Shown here in pieces: positions 36,108 to 45,028 of a DNA stretch of 64,000 nt. The notes beneath the pieces are model-generated. The model worked only from the letters and a program-made list of their open reading frames with translations, was not told where the DNA came from and did no database searches. Position 1 is the stretch's first letter, and every line of letters starts with the position of its first letter. The translations under genes were made by a program, and so were the position numbers. This stretch comes from Clostridia bacterium (GTDB taxonomy: Bacteria; Bacillota_A; Clostridia; Oscillospirales; Acutalibacteraceae): assembly GCA_017397065.1 (NCBI GenBank), contig JAFQKE010000028.1, positions 69,062 to 133,061 on the forward strand. Reading direction: 5' to 3'.

Positions 36108-37405
36108 ACCGCAATTTCCTCCTTGTCATTATCTTTTGTTATTTCTTCTTTATCTTTTGAAAACATAAATTTAACCGAGATATAAGCACTTACAACATAT
36201 ATAGCAAGATTTATTAAAGAAAAAATCACCATAAATGCGTTATAGTAATTATCAAACACCGAAACGGATGAATAATTACCAAGTGCGGAGCTTACGTCCT
36301 CCGACCGCCAGGCAAACATAGGAATTGCCTGATTCAAAAATGTTATAATGCTTATAGCCATAAAGCAGTAAAAAAATCCTCTGTGACGGTGCAGGACTGC
36401 CGCCATAAGAATGAATATGAGCACCACAAACTGATATCTTTCGTGCATACGGGTCATAAACATAAAAAGGGTGTTCATAAAAAGGAATCCCAAAACCCAC
36501 ACCGATTTTCTCTCGGCACGCAGGTAAACGTAAATCATAAGTGCAATAAGCACCAAAACCAATATTAAGCTGAGGGTATAAAGGGAGGGCGTGCCCACCG
36601 TATCCTCTTTCCAGTTAAGACCGAAAATACCGTAAATGTTGTAGGCGCTAAGGGTGCAGTAGGGATAGGTTCCCTGACCGCCAAGATAAACGTCGAAAAA
36701 CAGCATAGGATTCTTTGAGCCAATCATAAAGGGCACAAAAACTACTGCTACCGTAGCTGCGGCAGATATGATTCCCTTTAAAAACTTTGCAAATCCGTAC
36801 CGATAAAATAGCTCGGCCAAAAAAATCGGCGTAAAGAAAAGGCATTGATATTTTGTCATTCCGGCCAGAGCAAAAACCACCGCCGCCGCAATAGGTTTGC
36901 CACGCTCCAGCAAAACAAAGCTTAAAAGAAGCAAAAGACACATTATAGAATCGGTTTGCCCCCAAAAAGCACAGTTAAAAATCGTGCTGGGATTAAACAT
37001 CCATAAAGCCGATGCCACAAGTCCCGTTTTGGGGCTATCTTTTTTTAAGACGTAAAAAAGAGCTACCGCACATATAATATCGCCCAAAATAGGCCACAGC
37101 TTCATTAAAAACATTTCGGTATAATTATGTAAATCATCGCCTATGGCCTTATAAATCCCACCGGTGATTTTTAAAAAGAAAAGATATAGCGGAGGATAAT
37201 CAAGGCTTAGCTCCTCGGCACGGGAATAAACATCAAACATTCCGTCGTTAAGACCAATAGCCCAAGTTTTGTACCACAGGGTATCCTGAGGGTTATAATA
37301 TCCTATGCCTATGGCAAATCTTAAAAAGATACCAAAAAAAAGTATAACCATAAAAATATCGATATATTTTTTGTTTAAAGGCTTCTTATTTAAAGAAAGT
37401 TGCAT
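36104..37405 (-). CDS. GT-C-type membrane glycosyltransferase
   Basis: 433 residues with about 10-11 membrane spans. The first outside loop has YNPQDTLWYKTWAIG and then LDYPPLYLFFLK, as in polyprenyl-phosphate-dependent mannosyl- or glucosyltransferases of the GT39/GT87 type, where the loop acid binds metal. Further on, AFWGQTDSIMCLLLL and MTKYQCLFFTP resemble the same superfamily. It likely moves a sugar from a lipid-linked donor on the outer face of the membrane. Coupled to yfhO through a 4-bp overlap. The exact GT family and acceptor are not certain. Confidence 0.8.
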   Translation of the reverse strand: MQLSLNKKPLNKKYIDIFMVILFFGIFLRFAIGIGYYNPQDTLWYKTWAIGLNDGMFDVYSRAEELSLDYPPLYLFFLKITGGIYKAIGDDLHNYTEMFLMKLWPILGDIICAVALFYVLKKDSPKTGLVASALWMFNPSTIFNCAFWGQTDSIMCLLLLLSFVLLERGKPIAAAVVFALAGMTKYQCLFFTPIFLAELFYRYGFAKFLKGIISAAATVAVVFVPFMIGSKNPMLFFDVYLGGQGTYPYCTLSAYNIYGIFGLNWKEDTVGTPSLYTLSLILVLVLIALMIYVYLRAERKSVWVLGFLFMNTLFMFMTRMHERYQFVVLIFILMAAVLHRHRGFFYCFMAISIITFLNQAIPMFAWRSEDVSSALGNYSSVSVFDNYYNAFMVIFSLINLAIYVVSAYISVKFMFSKDKEEITKDNDKEEIAV

Positions 37406-37517
37406 TTCATTCTCCCTTAAAAGATAAAATTTACCCTATTTTAATTAACTACTTGATATTATAACAGTTTTTGGTATAATAATCAATGGAATATTTTTAA
37501 AAATGAGTGATATTTTT

Positions 37518-38465
37518 ATGAAGATAACGGTGCTGGATGCGGCAACTTTGGGAAAGGATGTTACCTTTGATAAATGGCAGGCCTTTGGTGAGCTTGATTT
37601 ACACCAAACCACCCCTGCCGATGAGGTTATAAACCGCCTTAAAAACAGCGATGTCGCCATTCTTAACAAAACCAAAATAACAAAAGAAGTTTTAACCGCT
37701 CTGCCAAGGCTAAGGCTCATTTGCGTAACGGCAACCGGCTATGATAATATTGACACCGTAGCCTGCAAAAAAAGGGGCGTTGCCGTCTGCAATGTTAAGG
37801 GCTACTCCACCCACTCGGTAGCGCAGGTAACCCTGTCGCTTGTGCTTGCACTTATCACCCATCTGCCCGAGTACAGCCAATCGGTTAAAAGCGGGGATTA
37901 CACCGCAAGCGGTATTGCAAACAAGCTCACCCCCGTCTTTCACGAGCTTTATGGCAAAACCTTTGGCGTTGTGGGGCTTGGAAATATAGGCAAGCAGGTT
38001 GCACGGGTGGCGGAGGCATTTGGCTGCAGGGTGTTATGCTTTAAACGCACCCCCGACCCCGATTACAACTGCGTGGATTTAAACACCCTTTTAAGGGAAT
38101 CGGATGTTGTTACCCTCCACCTTCCCCTGACCGACGAAACCTTTAATATTATAGATAAAAACGCCCTTTCGCTTATGAAAAAATCTGCAATACTTGTTAA
38201 TGCGGCAAGGGGTGCCGTCACAAATGAGCAGGACGTTGCAAACGCCCTTAAAGATGGCGTTATAGGCGGATTTGCCACCGATGTTTACTCTTTAGAGCCA
38301 CTGCAAATCGACAGCCCTTTGCAACAGATAAAGGATATGCCCAACGTGATTTTAACCCCCCATATGGCGTGGGGAGCGTATGAATCCAGAGTCCGTTGCA
38401 TTGATGAAATCGCAATGAATATTGATGCCTTTTTAAAGGGCGAAAAACGCAACCGAGTAGATTAA
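37518..38465 (+). CDS. D-2-hydroxyacid dehydrogenase (NAD-dependent)
   Basis: 315 residues from the ATG at 37518 (MKITVLDA is the usual family start); an ATG five codons upstream is possible and neither has a strong ribosome site. NAD domain GVVGLGNIGKQVARVAEAFG (about residues 147-166), the Arg of NAARGAV, the Glu of SLEPL and the His of LTPHMAWGAYE form the expected active site. Similar to glycerate or hydroxypyruvate reductases. Substrate not fixed; a serine or C2/C3 acid role is plausible. Confidence 0.92.
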   Translation: MKITVLDAATLGKDVTFDKWQAFGELDLHQTTPADEVINRLKNSDVAILNKTKITKEVLTALPRLRLICVTATGYDNIDTVACKKRGVAVCNVKGYSTHSVAQVTLSLVLALITHLPEYSQSVKSGDYTASGIANKLTPVFHELYGKTFGVVGLGNIGKQVARVAEAFGCRVLCFKRTPDPDYNCVDLNTLLRESDVVTLHLPLTDETFNIIDKNALSLMKKSAILVNAARGAVTNEQDVANALKDGVIGGFATDVYSLEPLQIDSPLQQIKDMPNVILTPHMAWGAYESRVRCIDEIAMNIDAFLKGEKRNRVD

Positions 38466-38466
38466 C

Positions 38467-38502
38467 GATTTTAAAGATTTTAAAGATTTTAAAGATTTTT
38501 TA
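38467..38502 (+). repeat. 9-bp microsatellite before the HD-domain gene
   Basis: GATTTTAAA repeated three times exactly plus a fourth partial copy. It ends next to AAAAGGAG, the ribosome site of the following gene, so slippage could alter spacing or local structure. Confidence 0.9.
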
Positions 38503-38518
38503 AAAGGAGCAACCCTGA

Positions 38519-39094
38519 ATGAAAAACAACTACTATTCTATGCTTTTCAGAATGAAGTACATAAATCGCTGGGCACTTATGAGAAATCTTCGCCCCGAAA
38601 CACTCAGCGAGCATTCACTAGAAACGGCATTTATTGCCCATTGCCTTGCCATTATTGCCAAAAGACGCTTTGGCGAGGATATTAACCCCGAAAAGGTTGC
38701 CGTAACCGCCCTTTTTCACGATACGGCAGAGGTTATAACAGGGGATTTGCCAACGCCGGTTAAATACTATAATGATGACATAAAATCGGCATACAAAAGC
38801 ATTGAGGCGGCCGCCGAGGACAAGCTTTTAGAGCTTATTCCGGAGGATTTAAGGGATGATTTCACCCCGCTTTACCGCCCCGATGAAGCTACCGAAAGAT
38901 ACGTTAAAGCGGCAGATAAATTTTCGGCTTTAATAAAATGTCGGGAGGAATTATCGCTTGGAAACAAGGAGTTTGCCGCCGCCGCAAAATCCTCCGAAAA
39001 GGTCATAAAGGCACTTAAGCTCCCTGCCGCCGATGTCTTTTTAAAGGAGTTTGTCCCTGCATTTGAATCAGCCTTAGACGAAAGTATGGAGTAG
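38519..39094 (+). CDS. HD-domain 5'-deoxynucleotidase, YfbR type
   Basis: 191 residues. YfbR hydrolyses dNMPs to deoxynucleosides using a divalent metal. HD-fold residues are visible: EHSLETAFIAHCLA (first His), LFHDTAEVITGDLPTPVKY (the HD pair and conserved downstream Glu/Thr) and KAADKFSALIKC (last Asp). Length matches the family. The start has AAAAGGAG at a good distance. It is 53 bp after the dehydrogenase gene and may be cotranscribed with it. Confidence 0.92.
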   Translation: MKNNYYSMLFRMKYINRWALMRNLRPETLSEHSLETAFIAHCLAIIAKRRFGEDINPEKVAVTALFHDTAEVITGDLPTPVKYYNDDIKSAYKSIEAAAEDKLLELIPEDLRDDFTPLYRPDEATERYVKAADKFSALIKCREELSLGNKEFAAAAKSSEKVIKALKLPAADVFLKEFVPAFESALDESME

Positions 39095-39208
39095 TTTGAA
39101 ATGCCGTTTGGCATTTCAAACTTGTAGGGGATGGCGCCCACGACATCCCTAAAAGAATTTGCACAAATTATAATTTAAATTAGCCTTCCCCATCAAGGGG
39201 AAGGCTAT
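39095..39208. repeat. Three short hairpins between the HD-domain gene and yfmF
   Basis: TTTGAAATGCC/GGCATTTCAAA (39095-39120), a GTAGGG-capped hairpin GTAGGGGATGGC...ACGACATCCC (39124-39149), and AGCCTTCCCC/AGGGGAAGGCT (39183-39208). The first touches the upstream stop codon. The third is a family also found near 47990, 55030 and 60450. The remaining 160 bp up to yfmF are AT-rich and hold only the promoter. Confidence 0.7.
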
Positions 39209-39296
39209 ATTTTGAAACTAATTATAGCTAAATAATGAACTAAAGTCAATAAATATTAAAAAATGCTGATTTTTTTATTTTTCTTTTAAAAAACTA

Positions 39297-39325
39297 TTGG
39301 AGAATCGTCTGTTTTGTGCTATACT
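39297..39325 (+). promoter_or_regulatory. Promoter of the yfmF-yfmH-lgt-folD unit
   Basis: TTGGAG (39297-39302), 17-bp spacer, TATACT (39320-39325). It lies about 40 bp before the yfmF start and is the only good promoter seen until the hydrogenase-maturation leader. Confidence 0.7.
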
Positions 39326-39368
39326 AGAATAGAATAATTATTTGAAACTTCAAGGTCAGGTGAAAATT

Positions 39369-40643
39369 ATGAAATATATAAATATTGCCGATGGAGTTAA
39401 GGGACTTTTTTTTGAAAACAATCGCTTTTCTACCACCCATATCTCCATAAATTTATATCTTCCCCTTAAAAATGAAACAATCGCCGTCAACGCCCTGCTT
39501 CCCTACGTGCTTTCCTCCTGCTGCAAGGAGTACCCCGATTTCAGCGCACTCAATCTGCGTCTTTCGGAGCTTTACGGTGCAGATGTTGGTGGCGTTGCCG
39601 ATAAAATTGGTGATACTCAGATGCTTAAATTCTTCTCCTTTTGCATAAAGGATGAATTTGTGCCCGAGGCCGTGCCGGTTGCCGAGCAGGCCTGCGATTT
39701 GCTTTTCTCTATGCTGTTTGAGCCGTCTGTAAAAAATGAAAGCTTTATGGAGGCCGACGTTGAAAGAGAACGCCGCTTAACCTTAGAAAAAATCGCCGGT
39801 ATTATTAACGATAAACGCTCCTACGCCGTAAGCCGTACCATTCAGGAAATGTTTAAGGGTGAGGCTTTCGGTCAGCTTAAAACCGGTAGCTATGAGGCGG
39901 TTGCCGCCATCTCCGCAAAGGCACTTTACAGTGCTTGGTGTGACGTGATTTCCACCTCCGAGATTGTGGTTCAGGTTATAGGCAAGCAGATTCCGGACGG
40001 ACTTTTTGAGCGTCTTGCCCAAAAGCTAAATGGCTTTAACCGCAAGGTTATCCCCGTTAAAAAAGCCACCCCAAAAACCCCAAACGCTGAGGTTTTACGC
40101 ATTGAAGAAAATATGGATGTTTCCCAAGGAAAGCTTGTTATGGGCTTTTGCACCGACAAGGTTGGCACCGATGAGGAAACCGCATTTTTAGCCGTTTTTG
40201 CCGACCTTTTTGGCGGCGGCCCCTACTCCAAGCTCTTTAAAAATGTACGTGAAAAATTAAGCCTTTGCTACTACTGTGCCGCAAGACCCAACCGTGCAAA
40301 GGGTTATCTTCTGGTAGACTGCGGCGTCGAGCCCGAAAACGCCGAGCGTGCCGAAAAAGAGATATTAAATCAGCTTGAAGATATAAAAAATGGTGATTTA
40401 ACAGCCGAGGATTTAGCGGCCTCCATCCGCAGTCTTAAGGATAGCCTTATCTGCCTTAATGACAGTCAGTCCGCCCTTGACAATTGGTACAGTATGCGAA
40501 TCGGCGCTAATCCCCTTTCGCCCGAAGAATACATCTCAGTAATCGAAAAGGTTACGCTTGAGGACGTTAAAAAAGCGGCAAGTCTTTACACCTTAGATAC
40601 GGTTTATAAAATTATGCCACAGGTTAAGGAGGGTGAAAAGTAA
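39369..40643 (+). CDS. yfmF: M16-family protein YfmF-like (inactive peptidase partner)
   Basis: 424 residues from the ATG at 39369, with AGGTGA five bases upstream; a TTG nine codons earlier lies before that site. It has the M16 fold, but no HxxEH zinc motif is found in the expected N-terminal region (the corresponding segment reads ALLPYVLSSCCKEYPDFSAL). In Firmicutes this partner pairs with the active YfmH and has been linked to EF-P 5-aminopentanol modification. The C-terminal half has the typical FADLFGGGPYSKLFKNVREK block. The stop overlaps the yfmH start. Confidence 0.88.
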   Translation: MKYINIADGVKGLFFENNRFSTTHISINLYLPLKNETIAVNALLPYVLSSCCKEYPDFSALNLRLSELYGADVGGVADKIGDTQMLKFFSFCIKDEFVPEAVPVAEQACDLLFSMLFEPSVKNESFMEADVERERRLTLEKIAGIINDKRSYAVSRTIQEMFKGEAFGQLKTGSYEAVAAISAKALYSAWCDVISTSEIVVQVIGKQIPDGLFERLAQKLNGFNRKVIPVKKATPKTPNAEVLRIEENMDVSQGKLVMGFCTDKVGTDEETAFLAVFADLFGGGPYSKLFKNVREKLSLCYYCAARPNRAKGYLLVDCGVEPENAERAEKEILNQLEDIKNGDLTAEDLAASIRSLKDSLICLNDSQSALDNWYSMRIGANPLSPEEYISVIEKVTLEDVKKAASLYTLDTVYKIMPQVKEGEK

Positions 40644-41926
40644 TGGATAAAAGCATTATTAAAAGCGAGCTTATTCAAAAGGAATATATTTTAAACGAGC
40701 ATCCCTCAGGGCTTAAAATTCTGCTTTACCCTATGAAAGGCTTTAGCTCAAATTACGGTATTTTCGGCACAAAATACGGTTCGGTTGATAACGCCTATAT
40801 TGATGAAGATGGCAAAAGAGTAGACCTGCCGGAGGGTATTGCCCACTTTTTAGAGCACAAGCTTTTTGAAAGCGAGGATGGCGACGCATTCACAAAGTAC
40901 GCCAAAACAGGTGCATACTCCAACGCCTACACCTCCTTTGACCGCACCTGCTACCTTTTCTCCTGCTCCAACCGTTTTTATGATAACCTGAAAATTTTGC
41001 TCCGCTTTGTCCGCTCTCCCTTTTTCACCGAGGCAACCGTAAACAAGGAGCAGGGCATTATAGGTCAGGAAATTCGTATGTATGATGATATGCCCGGCTG
41101 GAGGGTTATGTTCAATATGCTGGAGGGTGTTTTCCACAACCACCCCGTTCGCATTGACATTGCCGGAACGGTGGAATCAATTGCAAAAATCACCGATAAA
41201 ACCCTTTACGACTGCTACAACCGTTTTTATGACCTTTCAAATATGTTTATTGTTCTGGCAGGCGATTTTAACACCGATGAGGTGCTGGATTTCATCTACG
41301 CCAACCTGAAAGAATCAGAAAATCCCATAAAATGCTCCTCGGTAATGCCCGACGAACCACTTTATGTTAAAGAGAATTTTGTAAGCTGTAATCTAGACGT
41401 TGCAAAACCTCTTTTCTGCCTTGGCTTTAAAGAGCCCTCTACCGGCACCACCGCCGATACAAAGCAGCTTGTAGCTATGGAAATTCTGCTTAAAATGCTT
41501 GCCGGCTCGGCCTCCCCCCTCTACAAGGAGCTTTTGGATGAGGGGCTTATAAATGAGGAATTTTCCTTTGAATATTTCAGCGGTAGAGGCTTTGCTCTGC
41601 CTATATTTGAGGGCGAATCAGATAACCCCCAAATGGTTATGGATAAAATTTTAAACAAGGTAAACTATTATGCCGAAAACGGACTCGACACAAAGCTTTT
41701 TGAGGCTGTTCGCCGTGACCTTTACGGCAGAAGTGTCCGCCGTTTTGATGCATCTGAAAGCGTTTGCTCAATGCTCACCGATGCAACCGTTCTGGGCTAC
41801 GACCTTTTTGAGTATTTTGAGATTTTAAACAAAATCACCCCCGATGATGTTGCCGAACGTCTTTCTGTCTTCAACAAAAAGCAGGCAGTTTTATCGGTTG
41901 TAAATCCCATACAGGAGGTTAAATGA
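40643..41926 (+). CDS. yfmH: M16-family metallopeptidase YfmH-like
   Basis: 427 residues. The zinc site HFLEH (inverted HxxEH) is at about residues 68-72 in GIAHFLEHKLFE, and the third ligand is the Glu in EQGIIGQEI about 75 residues later. It should form a heterodimer with the inactive YfmF encoded just before; the genes share one base (TAATG). The pair is reported to be needed for maturation of modified EF-P in Bacillus. No signal peptide, so it acts in the cytoplasm. The end overlaps lgt by 4 bp. Confidence 0.92.
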   Translation: MDKSIIKSELIQKEYILNEHPSGLKILLYPMKGFSSNYGIFGTKYGSVDNAYIDEDGKRVDLPEGIAHFLEHKLFESEDGDAFTKYAKTGAYSNAYTSFDRTCYLFSCSNRFYDNLKILLRFVRSPFFTEATVNKEQGIIGQEIRMYDDMPGWRVMFNMLEGVFHNHPVRIDIAGTVESIAKITDKTLYDCYNRFYDLSNMFIVLAGDFNTDEVLDFIYANLKESENPIKCSSVMPDEPLYVKENFVSCNLDVAKPLFCLGFKEPSTGTTADTKQLVAMEILLKMLAGSASPLYKELLDEGLINEEFSFEYFSGRGFALPIFEGESDNPQMVMDKILNKVNYYAENGLDTKLFEAVRRDLYGRSVRRFDASESVCSMLTDATVLGYDLFEYFEILNKITPDDVAERLSVFNKKQAVLSVVNPIQEVK

Positions 41927-42903
41927 TTATGCATATTTCTCTTTTTGGAATTGAATTTGACATTAACCCCATAGCCTTTTCCGTTTTTGGCGCATGGGAC
42001 GTTTACTGGTACGGTATAATCATCACTACCGGCGTTCTGCTCGCCTTTTGGTACGGTATGAAAAACGGTAATCGACTTGGAATAAATCCCGACCACATTT
42101 TCAACGCATTTATAATTGTACTTCCCGTAAGTATTTTATGTGCCCGCTCCTACTACATTATCTTTGACCCCGACGTAACCTTTGCCGAGTTCTTTGGCTC
42201 GGGAGGAAAGGGCTTTAGCGGTCTTGCCATCTACGGCGGAGTTATTGGTGCCGCTATAACAATTTTCATAGTGCAAAGGATTTTTAAATTCAGTATTCTT
42301 GCCGCTTTAGACGTTACCTCCATTGGATTTTTAATCGGTCAGGGCATCGGCCGTTGGGGCAACTTTGTAAATCAAGAGGCATACGGCATAGCAACCGGCA
42401 GCGACTGGTTTGGTATGACAGGCAGTAAAATCGCCGCACAAACCGGTAGCACCGCATTAGTACATCCCTGCTTTTTGTATGAATCAATTTGGTGCATAAT
42501 TGGATTTTTTGTGCTTCACCATTTTAGCAAAAAGCGTAAATATAAAGGCCAGATTGCCCTTATGTACGGTGCATGGTATGGCTTTGAACGCACCTTTATT
42601 GAAATGCTGAGAACCGACAGCCTGTTCCTTGGCAACACCGGAATCAGGGTTTCAAGTCTGCTTTCGGCTCTGCTGTGTATCGCCTGTGTAACCGCCTTAA
42701 TTGTTATGCATAAAAAGGAAAAGTCCGATAAGGATAACAAAGAATATGTTTCGGTTTTTGCCGAGGTTAACGCCGAAGTTGCCAAAGCCGATTTTAAAGA
42801 AGAAATTGAAGATGCTGTAACTGCTGAGGAAACTGAAGAAGTAGAAACTGAAGAAGTAGAAATCGAAAATGCCGAGGCAAACGCAGAATCGGGAGGAAAT
42901 TAA
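41923..42903 (+). CDS. lgt: Prolipoprotein diacylglyceryl transferase with acidic tail
   Basis: 326 residues and seven membrane spans. Lgt moves diacylglycerol from phosphatidylglycerol onto the lipobox Cys of prelipoproteins. The signature GIGRWGNFVNQEAYG is near residues 142-156, with YWYGIIITTGVL and GFSGLAIYGGVIGA upstream. After the last span comes a ~65-residue cytoplasmic tail not usual in Lgt, with near-repeats of ETEEVE; the DNA there repeats AACTGAAGAAGTAGA. Overlaps yfmH by 4 bp. folD starts 1 bp after its stop. Confidence 0.95.
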   Translation: MIMHISLFGIEFDINPIAFSVFGAWDVYWYGIIITTGVLLAFWYGMKNGNRLGINPDHIFNAFIIVLPVSILCARSYYIIFDPDVTFAEFFGSGGKGFSGLAIYGGVIGAAITIFIVQRIFKFSILAALDVTSIGFLIGQGIGRWGNFVNQEAYGIATGSDWFGMTGSKIAAQTGSTALVHPCFLYESIWCIIGFFVLHHFSKKRKYKGQIALMYGAWYGFERTFIEMLRTDSLFLGNTGIRVSSLLSALLCIACVTALIVMHKKEKSDKDNKEYVSVFAEVNAEVAKADFKEEIEDAVTAEETEEVETEEVEIENAEANAESGGN

Positions 42904-42904
42904 A

Positions 42905-43753
42905 ATGAATATTATTGATGGAAAGGCCATATCGGCCAAAACAAAGGAAGAGCTGAGATTAGAGGTTGCCGCCCTTAAAGAAAAGGGTGTTTCGGTTGGT
43001 CTTGCCGTTATTATTGTGGGTGACGACCCGGCCTCCCGAGTGTATGTAAACAACAAGAAAAAGGCCTGCGAGCTGCTTGGTATTTATTCTGAGGAGTATG
43101 CCCTGCCTGCCGAGACCGATATGGATTCGCTTTTGGGTCTTATCAGCGAGCTTAACGGCCGAAGTGACATAAACGGAATTTTATGCCAGCTGCCCCTCCC
43201 CCGTCATTTAGATGAAAAGGCGGTTATAAATGCCATCTCTCCCGAAAAGGATGTAGATGCCTTTCACCCCGTAAATGTTGGTAAAATTATGATAGGCGAT
43301 TTTGATTTTCTGCCCTGCACACCGGCAGGCGTTATGCGTCTTTTAGATGAATCCGGCGTTGAGATTGAGGGTAAAAACTGCGTTGTTATAGGTAGAAGCA
43401 ACATTGTTGGCAAGCCTATGTCAATGCTGCTTTTACACCGCAACGCAACCGTTACCATTTGCCACTCCAGAACACAAAATCTAAAGGATGTTACAAGCAA
43501 AGCCGATATTCTTGTTGCCGCAGTTGGCAAGGCTAACTTTGTTACGCCCGATATGGTTAAGGAGGGCGCTGTGGTTATTGACGTTGGTATAAACCGCCTT
43601 GATAACGGCAAGCTTTGCGGTGACGTGGATTTTGATGCAGTGAGTGAAAAATGCTCATTTATCACCCCCGTTCCCGGCGGTGCCGGTCCTATGACCATTG
43701 CAATGCTTATGGCAAACACCGTAACGGCCGCCAAAAAGCAGAACAACCTGTAA
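42905..43753 (+). CDS. folD: Methylenetetrahydrofolate dehydrogenase / methenyl-THF cyclohydrolase
   Basis: 282 residues from the ATG at 42905, with GGGAGG inside the lgt end. It interconverts 5,10-methylene-, methenyl- and 10-formyl-THF with NADP. Key blocks: YVNNKKKACELLGI with the catalytic Lys, QLPLPRHLDE, DVDAFHPVNVG, the nucleotide loop VIGRSNIVGKPM and PVPGGAGPMTIAML. It complements Fhs of the purine operon in supplying formyl groups. Confidence 0.97.
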   Translation: MNIIDGKAISAKTKEELRLEVAALKEKGVSVGLAVIIVGDDPASRVYVNNKKKACELLGIYSEEYALPAETDMDSLLGLISELNGRSDINGILCQLPLPRHLDEKAVINAISPEKDVDAFHPVNVGKIMIGDFDFLPCTPAGVMRLLDESGVEIEGKNCVVIGRSNIVGKPMSMLLLHRNATVTICHSRTQNLKDVTSKADILVAAVGKANFVTPDMVKEGAVVIDVGINRLDNGKLCGDVDFDAVSEKCSFITPVPGGAGPMTIAMLMANTVTAAKKQNNL

Positions 43754-43765
43754 GAGGTGCCGCAG

Positions 43766-44551
43766 ATGACCAAACTCTTAAAATGTCTTTTATCTGCGCT
43801 ATTATTGGTTTTTATTATTGCTTTTTCGGCTTTGGGCGTGCTGGCTAAATCCGCCGAGGTTCCCGAGCACGGGCTATCAATAGACCTGCCGGATGATTAC
43901 ACCCTGCTAAATGCCGAAACTGCTGAGGATAATCTCGACCTTATTGAATCGTTGGGCTACACGGTTGAATCCTTTAAAAACTACCTGAAATCCTCTGATG
44001 TGAATGCGGCCGAGACCCTCTTTTTAGCAATAAACTCCAATACTAAGTCCCAAATATCCTTAAAAACCTGGTCTACCGAGTTTTCAAAAAAAATCGAGGA
44101 CTTCTCACATTTAGACGAAAACTCTCTGCTAAAAACTGCAAAAGAGCTTATCCTAACCGATAACGCATCTTACAAATCTGTTTTGGCAAACGGTATGAAT
44201 CTGCTGGAGGTCAGGTTAAACGACAAGGACAGCGGCGGAGATTTCTGTTCGGTGCAGTACATCACCGTCTGCAACAGCAATTTTTACTCCTTAACCTTTA
44301 CATTTTCGGGCAAAATAGATGAGCATAAGGTTCAGTCCGCTTGGGATACGCTGATTACCCTTAAAATAAACACCGAAAAGGAAAAGGCTGTATGGGATGT
44401 CAACTCTGTTTTAAATATGGTTCTTTCCTGTGCGGTGATTATCATAGCAATATTTGTTGCGGTAATAATTATCATCTCTATAGTTAAGGATATTAAAAAA
44501 CGTCGCACAGATGAATATGAAACAAGCGATTATATTGCACGCAGAAAATAG
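43766..44551 (+). CDS. Membrane-anchored extracytoplasmic protein of unknown function
   Basis: 261 residues from the ATG at 43766, six bases after AGAGGTG. The N-terminus (LLKCLLSALLLVFIIAFSALGVLA) is a signal peptide or anchor. About 190 outside residues follow with PEHGLSIDLPDDYTLL, a motif typical of secreted domains that begin with a V-P-x-x-G-x-S-x-x-x-P strand. One membrane span lies near residues 215-240 (VLSCAVIIIAIFVAVIIIIS), followed by a short basic tail KDIKKRRTDEY. Not recognised as a named family. It follows folD by 12 bp and may be cotranscribed. Confidence 0.75.
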   Translation: MTKLLKCLLSALLLVFIIAFSALGVLAKSAEVPEHGLSIDLPDDYTLLNAETAEDNLDLIESLGYTVESFKNYLKSSDVNAAETLFLAINSNTKSQISLKTWSTEFSKKIEDFSHLDENSLLKTAKELILTDNASYKSVLANGMNLLEVRLNDKDSGGDFCSVQYITVCNSNFYSLTFTFSGKIDEHKVQSAWDTLITLKINTEKEKAVWDVNSVLNMVLSCAVIIIAIFVAVIIIISIVKDIKKRRTDEYETSDYIARRK

Positions 44552-44594
44552 ACCAAAAAGTGCAAAAAATGCAAAAAATGCTTGTTTTTACATC

Positions 44595-44623
44595 TTGCAA
44601 AAGCGAACAATATATGTTATTAT
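44595..44623 (+). promoter_or_regulatory. Promoter of the hydrogenase-maturation leader
   Basis: TTGCAA (44595-44600), 17-bp spacer, TATTAT (44618-44623). Expected start near 44630, about 140 bases before the first gene. Confidence 0.7.
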
Positions 44624-44629
44624 ATTTAT

Positions 44630-44742
44630 AGAAAGCTTAATCTGACATAAAGCAGAATTTCGGTTCTCCTGAGTGAAAGAGAGTTAAAATATGGTATTTT
44701 TTTATTTGGCTACACCTCAGGAGAAGTGTAGCCATTTTTTTA
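44630..44742 (+). promoter_or_regulatory. Putative attenuator leader RNA of the hyd maturation genes
   Basis: A terminator lies at 44707-44741: stem TGGCTACAC/GTGTAGCCA with a 10-base loop CTCAGGAGAA and TTTTTTT. The loop is perfectly complementary to TTCTCCTGAG at 44664-44673. Pairing of the two would pull the loop out and, extended by neighbouring bases (TGAGTG with CACCTCA), compete with the left arm of the terminator. This arrangement looks like an antiterminator/terminator switch in a ~110-nt leader, 30 bases before the TM1266-type regulator gene. It does not match any riboswitch consensus I can recall. Confidence 0.65.
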
Positions 44743-44770
44743 TAAAATTTTTCAAAAGTGAGGTTTTGTT

Positions 44771-45028
44771 ATGGAAACAAGAGTTGCCGTTATGGGTATT
44801 ATAGTTGAAGATACCTCATCGGTGGAAGCACTTAACGCTCTGCTTCACGAATACGGAAAATATATAATTGGCAGAATGGGTCTGCCCTACCGCGAAAAAA
44901 ACATAAACATTGTATCAATCGCCATTGATGCCCCTCAGGATGAAATCTCCTCCCTCTCGGGTAAAATCGGCAGAATAAAGGGAGTAAGCGTTAAAACCGC
45001 CTACTCAAATGTTACCGGCAATGAATAA
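44771..45028 (+). CDS. TM1266-type putative iron-only hydrogenase system regulator
   Basis: 85 residues, an ACT/NikR-C-like ferredoxin fold: METRVAVMGIIVEDTSSVEALN...YGKYIIGRMGLPYREKNINIVSIAID...LSGKIGRIKGVSVKTAYS. This small family is almost always beside hydE/F/G and is presumed to regulate them, though its ligand is unknown. GAGGT precedes the ATG after the leader terminator. It overlaps hydE by up to 20 bp. Confidence 0.92.
   Translation: METRVAVMGIIVEDTSSVEALNALLHEYGKYIIGRMGLPYREKNINIVSIAIDAPQDEISSLSGKIGRIKGVSVKTAYSNVTGNE

Noticed and set aside
43264..43773. 169-residue minus-strand open frame over folD
   Set aside because: Antisense to FolD, ends beyond its stop without its own promoter or ribosome site.
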